DNA from: CBDDHT01 sp965227905
GTDB lineage: Bacteria > Pseudomonadota > Alphaproteobacteria > Rhizobiales > Methyloligellaceae
DNA length: 64,000 nucleotides
NCBI GenBank assembly: GCA_965227905.1
Contig: OZ245780.1
Location: forward strand, 4,712,001 to 4,776,000
Direction: 5' to 3'
In this document: one piece after another, positions 53,959 to 62,862 of the stretch
Numbering within the stretch: the first letter of the stretch is position 1
Layout: each line of letters starts with the position of its first letter
Made by a program: the position numbers and the translations under genes
The notes under the pieces: model-generated
What the model saw: the letters and a program-made list of their open reading frames with translations, nothing else
Told to the model about the DNA's origin: nothing
The model's database searches: none

Positions 53959-54288
53959 ATGACTCGCTTCGTCAGATTTTCGTTGGTCGCCGCCGTGGCG
54001 TTGGCCATATTCGCGCCAATCAAAGGCGCGTCGGCGGCATCATGGTCCCTTACGGCCAAGAGCGCGCTCACGGCTACGCTGCCTGCGTCCGACATACAGA
54101 AGATCGGTCGTTGGGATCGCCATCCCAGACGTCACCTGCGCTACAGCCTGCCACCCGACATTTTCAAACCCCGATGCTGGATCAACCGCTGGGGTGTCAT
54201 GCATTGTCCCTATCGACATCTTGGGTTACGCCGCGCCGAACGGCGAAACTGCACCGTCAACTCCTGGGGCAAGCTGATCTGTCACTGA
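53959..54288 (+). CDS. small exported basic protein
   Basis: A 109-residue protein with signal peptide MTRFVRFSLVAAVALAIFAP (cleavage near ASA) and a His/Arg/Cys-rich mature part: GRWDRHPRRHLRYSLPPD, CWINRWGVMHCPYRHL, NCTVNSWGKLICH. Four cysteines and two similar segments (C-x-I/V-N-x-WG-x-x-x-C) suggest an internal duplication. Function unknown. The start at 53959 has GAGGG before it; the longer frame is rejected. The following 410 bp (54289-54702) hold no gene that I can support. Confidence 0.65.
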   Translation: MTRFVRFSLVAAVALAIFAPIKGASAASWSLTAKSALTATLPASDIQKIGRWDRHPRRHLRYSLPPDIFKPRCWINRWGVMHCPYRHLGLRRAERRNCTVNSWGKLICH

Positions 54289-54702
54289 TATTCCGCAGTT
54301 GCATTGGTCTGATCACGCGCCGTGCTAGGCACTTGGCACTTCGGCAGAATCCCCTTCTCTCGGACGGCTGTTCGTACTACAATTCAAGCCATTCGCTCAT
54401 AGGTCCGTAGGCTGTGGTGGCCTGAAACGCGCCTAACCAAGCGCGATAAGTCTGCTGACGACGCCGGTCGCGAACGGAAGAGGCAAGCGGTGACTTGAGC
54501 GAACGGAGGGTCGCGGTCAGTAACGAGCGCGGCCCTTCTCGATTCCCACCCTGCTCGTCAGATCTGCTGCGATGTTTCCGCCCGAATTCACCTCCGTTGG
54601 ATGGAAAAAGCTGTTCCGGCGCTACGCTTAACAGGTCCGCTCAAACGGGTTATGACCGACATCGGTGGCTTTCGCCCCTTCCCTTTCCAAGAGGCACGCA
54701 AC

Positions 54703-55671
54703 ATGAGCGACAAGAAACCCGTCATTCTAGTCACCCGGAAATTGCCCGATGCCGTCGAAGCGCGGCTTTCTCGCGATTACGAAGCGCGCCTCAATCCGAC
54801 CGATGCACTCTATTCGAGCGCGGAGCTTATCGAACGCTCTGCTGGCGCCGATGCGATCATGCCATGTCATACTGAGCACCTATCGGCCGAGGTTTTTGAT
54901 GCCCTCCCCGAAAGCGTACGTATCGTCGCGAATTTTTCGGTCGGTTACGATCATGTTGACACTGTCGCGGCGAAGTCGCACGGCGTCGTCGTCACAAATA
55001 CGCCGGATGTCCTAAGCGACGCCACAGCAGAAATCGCCATGCTTTGCATGTTGGGAGCAGCGCGTCGTGCCAGCGAGGGCGAGCGACTGGTGCGCACTGC
55101 CGAGTGGCGCGACTGGAGCCCCAGCTTCATGGTTGGGTCGCAAGTTACCGGTAAGCGGATCGGTATCCTGGGCATGGGCCGTGTCGGACAAGTCATCGCC
55201 AAGCGCGCGCGTGGCTTCGACATGGACGTCCATTATCACAACCGTTCCCGCGTGGACGCAGGCCTTGAGCAAGGCGCAACTTTCCATGAGACAGCCGAGG
55301 ACCTGCTACCGATCAGCGATGTGCTCGCAATCAGCTGCCCGGCGACACCGGAGACGAAGGGTCTGTTGAACGCCGAGCGCATCGCGCTTCTGCCGGACGG
55401 CGCGATTGTCGTGAACACGGCACGTGGCGCCATTGTCGACGACCAGGCACTGATCGACGGGCTTAGGTCGGGCAAACCGGCTGCCGCTGGTCTCGATGTT
55501 TACAACAATGAGCCGGATATCCATCCGGATTACCGGACGCTTCCCAATACGTTCCTGCTACCGCACATTGGAAGTGCGACGCGCGAGACGCGAGATGCCA
55601 TGGGTTTCCGTGCCTGCGACAATCTCGATGCATTTTTTGCCGGTCGGGAGCCTGGCGACCGTGTTGCCTGA
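54703..55671 (+). CDS. D-2-hydroxyacid dehydrogenase (glyoxylate/hydroxypyruvate reductase type)
   Basis: A 322-residue NAD(P)-dependent dehydrogenase. The nucleotide loop is KRIGILGMGRVGQVIAKRAR, the catalytic Arg lies in VNTARGAIVDDQALIDGLRS, the Glu in GLDVYNNEPDI and the His in NTFLLPHIGSATRETRDA. The ordering and length fit glyoxylate reductase or D-glycerate dehydrogenase (GyaR-like). The ATG at 54703 has AAGAGG 9 bp upstream; the longer frame from 54601 is not conserved-looking. Cytoplasmic. Confidence 0.93.
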   Translation: MSDKKPVILVTRKLPDAVEARLSRDYEARLNPTDALYSSAELIERSAGADAIMPCHTEHLSAEVFDALPESVRIVANFSVGYDHVDTVAAKSHGVVVTNTPDVLSDATAEIAMLCMLGAARRASEGERLVRTAEWRDWSPSFMVGSQVTGKRIGILGMGRVGQVIAKRARGFDMDVHYHNRSRVDAGLEQGATFHETAEDLLPISDVLAISCPATPETKGLLNAERIALLPDGAIVVNTARGAIVDDQALIDGLRSGKPAAAGLDVYNNEPDIHPDYRTLPNTFLLPHIGSATRETRDAMGFRACDNLDAFFAGREPGDRVA

Positions 55672-55879
55672 TAGCGCCATTGCGCGGACGGGGACATGTG
55701 CGACCTGAACCAAAAATAAAGTGGTTCGCCACACGAATTCACACGACATATTAATAAGAATTCCTAACAGGCTCATTTAGTTGTGAAAATTTACATTCGA
55801 AGAATTGAGATTTTGTGCAAACGTGCCTACTCGATCTGCGCTCACGACCTTTTCTTTGAGGTCGAATAACCATATATAA

Positions 55880-56218
55880 GGGAGGTCGGCTTCGGTCGAC
55901 TATGGCGATAAATGGCCGTCGTAATAAACCATTCGGACCCGGGGGCGGTACCCGGCGCCTCCACCATATGCTGCGATTGCAACTCAAGAGCTTCGCGGTA
56001 TTTGATGGGGGCGAAATAGGATCGACGAGGGTGTAAAGGACGTGTTTTCGCTCGGTATGGTAGCCGCCGTTATCGGGCCATCACAATAGTTGCAAACGAC
56101 AACTATGCGGAGGCACGTCTCGCTGCATAGCAGCGCGATAGTCTCATTTTAAGTCCTAGTCGTTCGCACGCCTAGGCGCGGTTCCGGAGGGCACCGGGCA
56201 ACAGAAGCCCTCCACTTT
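55880..56218 (+). ncRNA. ssrA: permuted two-piece transfer-messenger RNA
   Basis: Circularly permuted tmRNA. The acceptor piece comes first and ends in GGCGCCTCCACCA (CCA at 55964-55966). After an intervening segment the coding piece starts GGGGGCGAAATAGGATCGAC at 56007, and its first seven bases pair with CGCCTCC of the acceptor piece. The tag frame at 56092-56130 reads A-N-D-N-Y-A-E-A-R-L-A-A-stop. A hairpin GGAGGGC / GCCCTCC (56186-56213) closes the gene. The outer ends are approximate. It rescues stalled ribosomes and tags the unfinished protein. The next gene encodes the SspB adaptor that hands tagged proteins to ClpXP. Confidence 0.93.
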
Positions 56219-56280
56219 GACGTGTCTGTGTGAAATACACGCCACAGGCTTTTAGTGTATGCGGGCGGGGTGAGAGGGTA

Positions 56281-56835
56281 ATGGCAGACGATCAAATCGG
56301 TTATGATGTCCTCACCCAGGAGGCTCTGCGCGGTGTCATAAGATCGGTGTTGGAAATGGTCGGGAAGACCGGACTGCCCGGCGAACACCATCTGTACATC
56401 GCATTCGACACTCAGGCCGAGGGCGTCTCCATCTCGAAGCGGCTCAAAGAGCAGTATCCGGAAGAGATGACGATCGTCCTGCAGTACCAGTTCTGGGACC
56501 TGGAAATCACGGATGAACGCTTCGAGGTCAAACTGTCCTTCAACAACGTTCCGGAAAGACTTGTGATCCCGTTCCCTGCCGTCAAAGCCTTCTTCGACCC
56601 GAGTGTCCAATTCGGCCTGCAGTTCGGCTCGCAAGGCGCTGCCAACGATACCAGCCGTGTCGCCCAAGGCGTGGCCGATATCGTCAGACAAGCCGATGAC
56701 GGCTCCAGCCTTCCGATTGCGCCGGAAACGGCTCAGGAAGACGAGCCCGCAGAAGCGACGATGGACGCTGCTTCCGGGACCGACGGACAACCTGTCGCGG
56801 ACGTCGTGGAACTGGACGCTTTCCGCAAGAAATAG
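56281..56835 (+). CDS. sspB: SspB, ClpXP adaptor for ssrA-tagged proteins
   Basis: A 184-residue alphaproteobacterial SspB. The substrate-binding domain (about 1-115) has QEALRGVIRSVLEMVGKTGL, HHLYIAFDTQAEGVSISKRL, TIVLQYQFWDLEITDERFEV and LSFNNVPERLVIPFPAVKAF. A disordered acidic linker ends in the ClpX-binding motif DVVELDAFRKK. It delivers tmRNA-tagged proteins to ClpXP. The ATG at 56281 has GAGAGGG just upstream. Located right after ssrA, so tag and tag-reader are adjacent. Confidence 0.95.
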   Translation: MADDQIGYDVLTQEALRGVIRSVLEMVGKTGLPGEHHLYIAFDTQAEGVSISKRLKEQYPEEMTIVLQYQFWDLEITDERFEVKLSFNNVPERLVIPFPAVKAFFDPSVQFGLQFGSQGAANDTSRVAQGVADIVRQADDGSSLPIAPETAQEDEPAEATMDAASGTDGQPVADVVELDAFRKK

Positions 56836-56986
56836 CGTTGCCATCCAAACAAGACTGCCAAGATCCCAATTGAGCCGAGATGCCTGCTGAACCGACTTAT
56901 CCGGTTCAATTCCAACGCGTCCTGCGCTAATACCTGCAATTGCTGACGATAACCCGCCCACAAAAGAACCGATGAGGAGGCCGACA

Positions 56987-58381
56987 ATGACCGGCACACG
57001 AACCGAAACCGATTCCTTCGGCCCCCTGGAGGTTCCATCAGACAAGTATTGGGGTGCGCAAACCCAGCGTAGCCTCGGGAATTTCAAGATCGGTATCGAA
57101 ACGATGCCGGCCCCTCTGGTCCGCGCACTCGGTATCATCAAGAAGGCAGCGGCCCTCACAAACATGGAGCAAGGTCTCCTTGAAGACCGTATCGGGAATG
57201 CGGTTGCGTCCGCAGCTCAGGAAGTCCTGGACGGCAAGCACAACGACAATTTTCCGCTGGTCGTCTGGCAGACCGGTTCCGGAACGCAAAGCAACATGAA
57301 CGCCAACGAGGTGATCGCCAACCGTGCGATCGAAATCCTCGGCGGCACCATGGGCACCAAGGACCCCGTTCACCCGAACGACCATGTGAATTGTTCGCAG
57401 TCGTCGAACGACACATTTCCAACCGCCATGCATATCGCGGCGACCGAGCAAGTGCATCAGGCACTGCTCCCGGCGCTTGAGCACATCGCAGCCGCACTTG
57501 AAGCGAAGGCTGACGCATGGTCTGACATCATCAAGAACGGACGTACGCATCTGCAGGACGCGACCCCACTGACTTTGGGACAGGAGTTTTCGGGGTATGC
57601 CGCACAGATGCGCAATGGCATCGATCGTGTAAAAGCGGCCCTGCCCCGAATGTATCCACTCGCGCAGGGCGGAACCGCAGTCGGCACAGGCGTCAATTCG
57701 AAAACGGGGTTTGCCGAAGGCTTTGCCGCGGAAGTTGCCGAGATCACCGGCCTGCCATTCATAACCGCACCGAACAAATTCGAGGCGCTTGCTGCGCACG
57801 ACGCCTTCGTCGAGTTATCAGGTGCGCTCAATGTCTTGGCGGCAAGCCTCTTCAAGATCGCAAACGACATCCGTCTGCTGGGATCCGGCCCGCGCGGCGG
57901 ACTTGGAGAACTGGCATTGCCCGAGAACGAGCCGGGCTCGTCCATCATGCCCGGCAAGGTCAATCCCACCCAATGCGAGGCCATGACCATGGTCTGCTGT
58001 CAGGTCATGGGGAACCACACGGCCGTCACGATTGCCGGCAGCCAGGGACATTTCGAGCTCAACGTCTACAAGCCTGTCATGGTCTACAATGTTCTGCAGT
58101 CGATCCGCTTGCTGGCCGATGCCTGTCATAGCCTGACCGACAAATGCATCGAAGGCATGGATGCCAATCGGGATCGGATCGGCGAACTGATGGAACGGTC
58201 CCTCATGCTGGTCACCGCACTGGCTCCATCGATCGGTTATGACAAGGCAACCGAGATTGCCAAGACAGCCCACAAGAACGGCACCACGTTGCGGGAAGAG
58301 GCCTTGCGGCTCGGATATGTCAGTGCCGAGGATTTCGAGCGGATCGTCCGGCCCGAGCAGATGATCGGTCCGAGCGACTAG
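56987..58381 (+). CDS. fumC: class II fumarase
   Basis: A 464-residue class II fumarate hydratase, oxygen-stable TCA-cycle enzyme. FGPLEVPSDKYWGAQTQRSL at the N-terminus; HPNDHVNCSQSSNDTFPTAM; KNGRTHLQDATPLTLGQEFS with the active-site His; signature loop GSSIMPGKVNPTQCEAM with the catalytic Ser. The ATG at 56987 has AGGAGG 8 bp upstream, so it is preferred over 56972. Confidence 0.97.
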   Translation: MTGTRTETDSFGPLEVPSDKYWGAQTQRSLGNFKIGIETMPAPLVRALGIIKKAAALTNMEQGLLEDRIGNAVASAAQEVLDGKHNDNFPLVVWQTGSGTQSNMNANEVIANRAIEILGGTMGTKDPVHPNDHVNCSQSSNDTFPTAMHIAATEQVHQALLPALEHIAAALEAKADAWSDIIKNGRTHLQDATPLTLGQEFSGYAAQMRNGIDRVKAALPRMYPLAQGGTAVGTGVNSKTGFAEGFAAEVAEITGLPFITAPNKFEALAAHDAFVELSGALNVLAASLFKIANDIRLLGSGPRGGLGELALPENEPGSSIMPGKVNPTQCEAMTMVCCQVMGNHTAVTIAGSQGHFELNVYKPVMVYNVLQSIRLLADACHSLTDKCIEGMDANRDRIGELMERSLMLVTALAPSIGYDKATEIAKTAHKNGTTLREEALRLGYVSAEDFERIVRPEQMIGPSD

Positions 58382-58388
58382 GCCGAAC

Positions 58389-58634
58389 ATGCCGGGCCGC
58401 CCCATGAAGCGATCGATGTCGATCGCCGGACATCCCACATCTGTTTCGCTTGAAGCTGCATTCTGGGATGCCTTGCGGGACATAGCGTCCGCACAAGGTC
58501 AAACCGTCCCTTCACTGGTCGCCGAGATCGACGAGACGCGTGGAGCCTGCGGGTTATCGACCGCGATCCGACTCTTTGTGCTCGATTATTTTCGAAGCCG
58601 CTCGGGGCGAACCTCAGTCGGAAAAGTCCCGTAG
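58389..58634 (+). CDS. ribbon-helix-helix domain protein
   Basis: An 81-residue protein: RSMSIAGHPTSVSLEAAFWD forms the beta-strand and first helix of a ribbon-helix-helix fold, then ALRDIASAQGQTVPSLVAEI and a C-terminal AIRLFVLDYFRS. Probably DNA-binding; the target is unknown. In related genomes fumC is commonly followed by DUF4169 and this protein; DUF4169 is not seen here. It starts 7 bp after fumC, and its last 21 bp overlap the convergent AsmA gene. An internal start at 58404 is possible. Confidence 0.88.
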   Translation: MPGRPMKRSMSIAGHPTSVSLEAAFWDALRDIASAQGQTVPSLVAEIDETRGACGLSTAIRLFVLDYFRSRSGRTSVGKVP

Positions 58635-61600
58635 CAAGTCAAGAACGTTGAATCGACCGCGCTGGCGCGGTGGTGCCGGCTCGTCCGCACGCTCGGCCTG
58701 TTGCTCGGCGCTGATTGCATTGCCTGGCGAAAGTGGGGTCTGCGGCACGGGAACGGCCGGAGAAGCCAATGTGCCATCCTGGTCCGCTTCCTGGCCGGTC
58801 TGACTAGGGATGCGTTGTCCCACACCGAGAGGCGTCACGACAGTTTCCGGATTGGACGGCGGCGTTACGACACGGGGCGCTTCCGGCGCCGCGGCTTCTT
58901 CAACGACGGGTGCTGCCGGACGTGCAGTTGGCGCTGGACGCCGTACCGGCGGTTCAGGCCGCTGCGGTATCACGCGCGCGGGTGCTACGCTCTGCTGCTC
59001 GGTTTGCGACGGCGTTGTTCGAGGCGTCTCGGTGGCGGCATCGCGTACCGGCGCGACACCCAAGGCCGAAGACGGGCGCGGCGATGGCGACGTATCCGGC
59101 AAAGCCGCCGCCTCGCCTGGTGGAGAGGGATCTGCAGGCTGCCTGTTGTCGGTTCGCGGCGCAGCGCCCACAGGCGCGCCGCCTTGCGGTTCGGCTCCGC
59201 CTTGAATGCCTGTCGTCGTTCCATCGCCTGGTAGCGCGGTTGCCGGCTCCGGCGCTTTCGGGACCTGGAGTTTTTCGAGCCGCTCCACATCGCGTTCCAT
59301 TCGCCGCATCGTGAGATAGCGTTCCAGGCTCTGCGTATCGACATCAGGCTTGAGAAGACCGAACTCGTTCACCGGCCCCGCAAATGTCATCGTAATCCGT
59401 GGCTCGATCTGTGTCTCGGCATCGAGCGGCGTCTCCAGCACCCACTCGCTATCCAATTTGAGATTTGTCAATTCCACAAAACTGGTGACCTTGGCCTGAC
59501 CATTGTCGTTCTTGAGGATCATGTCCTCGAATGTTGCCGTACCGTTGCGTACCACAAATTCGGTCGTTGCTTCGCTGAACTCGAAACGCGCATCGCGCAA
59601 TGCCAAGACGACCTGCGATTTGAGCCTGCGTGGCTGCGTCTTCTTGATTTCGCCCGCATTCGCCTGATCGACGAACTGGCGCAGAACGTCCGGCGAAAGA
59701 CCGCTCAATGTGCCGCCGCTGAAGCGAACCTTGCCCTGCCCTGTGAGCCCGGCTGTAAGGCCCCTTGGACTCAGGCCCTCGCCCGCCAAAGCGAATTCGA
59801 TATCCATCTTTCCATCGGCCAGCGGTGCATCTCTTTGCAGTCCGGTAACCCGATCAAGGCGGAGATCTGTCGCTGCGGCCTTACCGACGAGCGCTAGATT
59901 TGCGCCACGGCGGACAAGTTTGGCCGTTGCATCGAATTTGCCTTCGAAAAGGCTTCCCGTCAGGGTCTTGATATTGAGCGTCCCGTCGGCAAGAGCCGCT
60001 TCGAACGATGCGTCCTGCAGAATGAGTGCATCTGCCAATTCGAGGCTGCCGGCTTTCAATTCTATCTGCCCACTAAGACCGGCCAGAAAATCACTGGCGA
60101 AATTCTGCTCCGACCAATAGGGCTTCGTCTGCTTTTTCTTTCTCCGCGAGGGCCGCGTTGCCTTCTTACGGCGCCAATCCACTGTTGGCGAAAGGAGGCC
60201 TGCCAGAGATGATCGCGACACATCGAGATTAGCGTCGAGTACCGGAACCGATTTGGAAAGATCCACACGAAGACGCCCCTTGAGCGACTCTTGTCCGATC
60301 TGACCGTTCAGCTCGGTGAACTCGTAAATCTTTCCGGCTTTGGCAAGCTGGGCACGCAGAGCCACAGGCTGCGGAACATCCTGCGGTCCCAGGTCGTAGC
60401 CGGCAAGCACGAGCCCTGCGGCAAAGTCCTCTGCGCGAAGCGCCGTCCTGCCACCGAGTTGTAAACTGCCATCCTTCCACTGCGACTTGCCGTCCAGCAC
60501 CAGTTTGATACCGGCCGCATCCAACGACAGCCGGGTATCCAGCGAAGAAGCGACAGTCCCGTCGATCGAGAGAGACAGAATCCCACGTCCTGCCCCCATG
60601 CGCGTCAGCGATTCCGGCGTCATGTGCGAGAACAGCTGACTGACAAGGGCGCGGCCGTCCTGGTTGCTTACGGTCCCACGAAGCCCTAGCTCAGCCGATT
60701 CGAACGCTGTCAAATCACCCTGATAACGACCGGTTAAAGATACATTGCTGACACCTAACGTTCCGCCGATACGCGCTTCGAGTGCGCGATCACTCTCCCC
60801 CTTCGACTCCAATGCCATAACGATGCGCATTGGACTAAGAGCATCGAGCTGGGTCACGCCAACTCTCTCCTGGGGGATCTCCAGGAGCGTCACCAGGGCT
60901 TCAAGGCTTTCGCGCTTGGGCCCATCTACACTCATTGTCAGTTTACCGTCGGGCTGCCCGCCAACACTTGAAAGAGCGCCTTCGGCCCGCACAACAAGCC
61001 CGGTCTTCGATGAGACGATCAGCCTGCGAATATCAACATTGCCTTTGGCAATGAGAAGCTTTGCATCGAGAGATACGTCACCAACATCGGGTACGATAAG
61101 TGTCCCAACCCTGAGATCGAATTCAGCAGCCGTCTGCTGCCACCAAGATGGCTTCTTGTTGCCTTCCGGCGCTTCGGTCTTGCCCTCTTTCCCCTCATCA
61201 GCCGCGTTGCCCAGGACACCTGCGAGTAGCGAGCGTGGCGTAACCGATGGGCCGAATAAGCGGACCATATCGAAACGGTCACTATCCAACACGAGCGAGA
61301 ATTCCCGGCGCGGTGCCGTTTCGTACCGAAGGTTTCCGTTGAACGCCGTATCGAGTGCCGTCCCGGTTACATTCTCCAATACCAACTCTTGCGGGCTTGC
61401 CGTCAGGGCTGCCTGAATCGAAAACTCTGCCGTCTCTGCCGTTGCCGGCAGTGCCTCTCCCTGCCAACCGGACCATCGGAGTAAGCGGTTCATCTTGCGG
61501 CCGACGAGTGTGATATCGCCACTGAATACCGGGCCGGTCTCCGCGCTCTCCAAACGCCCCTTAAGCGCAACTTCATTCTCACCCGGCAGGCGACCGCTTA

Positions 61601-62777
61601 CATTGGCCAGTTCCAGCCCTTCTCCATCGATGGAGAAATCGACAGTGAAGTCGTTGACGATATCTCCTGCAAGAATGGCCTGGTCAATCGCCAGGCGCAG
61701 GCGGCCGGAACGAAACTGCGATGCTTGACCAAGAACGCGGTCGGCCAGCATAGCCAGGGCATGGGTCGGGCTCTTTTGTGTGGTGTCCTCACCGGCCAGA
61801 ATCGGATCGAAATTGAACCAGCGGGTCCCAATGTCGGCTTCGAGGCGCACACCATCGTGCCACGTCGCCGATACACTGCCGCTGATCGTCTGAGGCCGGT
61901 CCTTGCGGCGAAGCGTCGCCTCGAACTTGTCGAACCGCGCGCCGCGCAGACTTGCCGACACGGTCGTCTTGATTTCGATCGGAATCTCAGCGCCTTTTTC
62001 GTCCGACCGCAAAAGATCGCCGTCACTCGCAACTTGCGCGTTCAGCTTTCCGTCGAATTGTGGTGTATCGGTGAAACCCGTGAATGCGCCGTCTACGGCA
62101 TAGCTGGTCCCTTTGCCAGCCTCCCGCACCGATCCTTTCAGCCGGAACGACCCATCCTCTTCACGACGGCCGGTCGAGAACCGAATTTCGCGAGATCTCT
62201 TGCCAATCTCATAATCGCCCGTGAACTTGAATGGACCGTCAAGCGACCTGGCGGAAAGCACGCCGGTCAGGCCCTTGACCGACCATGGTTCGGCATCCCC
62301 CCCGCGCCGCAAGGTGACCGATGCGTCGACGATATTGACGGCTTCGAACGCAACAGCCTTGGGTGCAAAGGGTAGAGCCGCACTGCTGTTACCGAGATCG
62401 TGCCAGTTTCCGCGCCCCTCTTCATCGACACTGAGATTGAGGATCGGTTTTTCGATTTCGATCTCGCGCGCCTCAAGCGTCCCGCTGAGGAGGGGTGAGA
62501 CTGAAAGCCAGATCGTGAGGGATTCCGCCTTGGCGAGCGGCCGCTCGAAACTACCCTTGGCATCAGCCACCTCAACGCCTTCGAACCGCAGGACCGGCGT
62601 TGGCAGAAGCGACAGGCGGACATCGCCACCGACTCCGACCGTGCGACCGACAAGCCTCGTCGCCTCGGCCTCGAACACATAGCGATAACTCGCCCAATCG
62701 ATGAGATGGGGTACGGCAAACGCAGCACTCAGGACGAGGATAAGAAATCCTGCAATCGTCAAGAGAAATGAGTTCAC
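58614..62777 (-). CDS. very large AsmA-family protein
   Basis: A 1387-residue AsmA-type protein. An N-terminal anchor (about 5-25) is followed by the AsmA start FEAEATRLVGRTVGVGGDVR and LSLLPTPVLRFEGVEVADAK. A very long beta-rich periplasmic body runs to about 1190, and the typical C-terminal AsmA segment includes VLRQFVDQANAGEIKKTQPR. The last 200 residues are a Pro/Ala/Thr-rich low-complexity tail. AsmA-like proteins are thought to carry phospholipids between the membranes or affect outer-membrane assembly. E. coli AsmA has about 617 residues, so this is an extended form like TamB/YhdP in size. Confidence 0.93.
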   Translation of the reverse strand: MNSFLLTIAGFLILVLSAAFAVPHLIDWASYRYVFEAEATRLVGRTVGVGGDVRLSLLPTPVLRFEGVEVADAKGSFERPLAKAESLTIWLSVSPLLSGTLEAREIEIEKPILNLSVDEEGRGNWHDLGNSSAALPFAPKAVAFEAVNIVDASVTLRRGGDAEPWSVKGLTGVLSARSLDGPFKFTGDYEIGKRSREIRFSTGRREEDGSFRLKGSVREAGKGTSYAVDGAFTGFTDTPQFDGKLNAQVASDGDLLRSDEKGAEIPIEIKTTVSASLRGARFDKFEATLRRKDRPQTISGSVSATWHDGVRLEADIGTRWFNFDPILAGEDTTQKSPTHALAMLADRVLGQASQFRSGRLRLAIDQAILAGDIVNDFTVDFSIDGEGLELANVSGRLPGENEVALKGRLESAETGPVFSGDITLVGRKMNRLLRWSGWQGEALPATAETAEFSIQAALTASPQELVLENVTGTALDTAFNGNLRYETAPRREFSLVLDSDRFDMVRLFGPSVTPRSLLAGVLGNAADEGKEGKTEAPEGNKKPSWWQQTAAEFDLRVGTLIVPDVGDVSLDAKLLIAKGNVDIRRLIVSSKTGLVVRAEGALSSVGGQPDGKLTMSVDGPKRESLEALVTLLEIPQERVGVTQLDALSPMRIVMALESKGESDRALEARIGGTLGVSNVSLTGRYQGDLTAFESAELGLRGTVSNQDGRALVSQLFSHMTPESLTRMGAGRGILSLSIDGTVASSLDTRLSLDAAGIKLVLDGKSQWKDGSLQLGGRTALRAEDFAAGLVLAGYDLGPQDVPQPVALRAQLAKAGKIYEFTELNGQIGQESLKGRLRVDLSKSVPVLDANLDVSRSSLAGLLSPTVDWRRKKATRPSRRKKKQTKPYWSEQNFASDFLAGLSGQIELKAGSLELADALILQDASFEAALADGTLNIKTLTGSLFEGKFDATAKLVRRGANLALVGKAAATDLRLDRVTGLQRDAPLADGKMDIEFALAGEGLSPRGLTAGLTGQGKVRFSGGTLSGLSPDVLRQFVDQANAGEIKKTQPRRLKSQVVLALRDARFEFSEATTEFVVRNGTATFEDMILKNDNGQAKVTSFVELTNLKLDSEWVLETPLDAETQIEPRITMTFAGPVNEFGLLKPDVDTQSLERYLTMRRMERDVERLEKLQVPKAPEPATALPGDGTTTGIQGGAEPQGGAPVGAAPRTDNRQPADPSPPGEAAALPDTSPSPRPSSALGVAPVRDAATETPRTTPSQTEQQSVAPARVIPQRPEPPVRRPAPTARPAAPVVEEAAAPEAPRVVTPPSNPETVVTPLGVGQRIPSQTGQEADQDGTLASPAVPVPQTPLSPGNAISAEQQAERADEPAPPRQRGRFNVLDLLRDFSD

Positions 62778-62862
62778 GTGCGCAGCTCCCTACAGCACAC
62801 GGATACGGTCGAAGGATACAATGGGATCACTCCGGTTAACCCCGCGCCCAATGGCGCTACGT

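Noticed and set aside
56149..57165. 338-codon open frame on the - strand across sspB and the fumC start
   Set aside because: It covers tmRNA, sspB and fumC sequence, all well supported on the + strand; no family resemblance.
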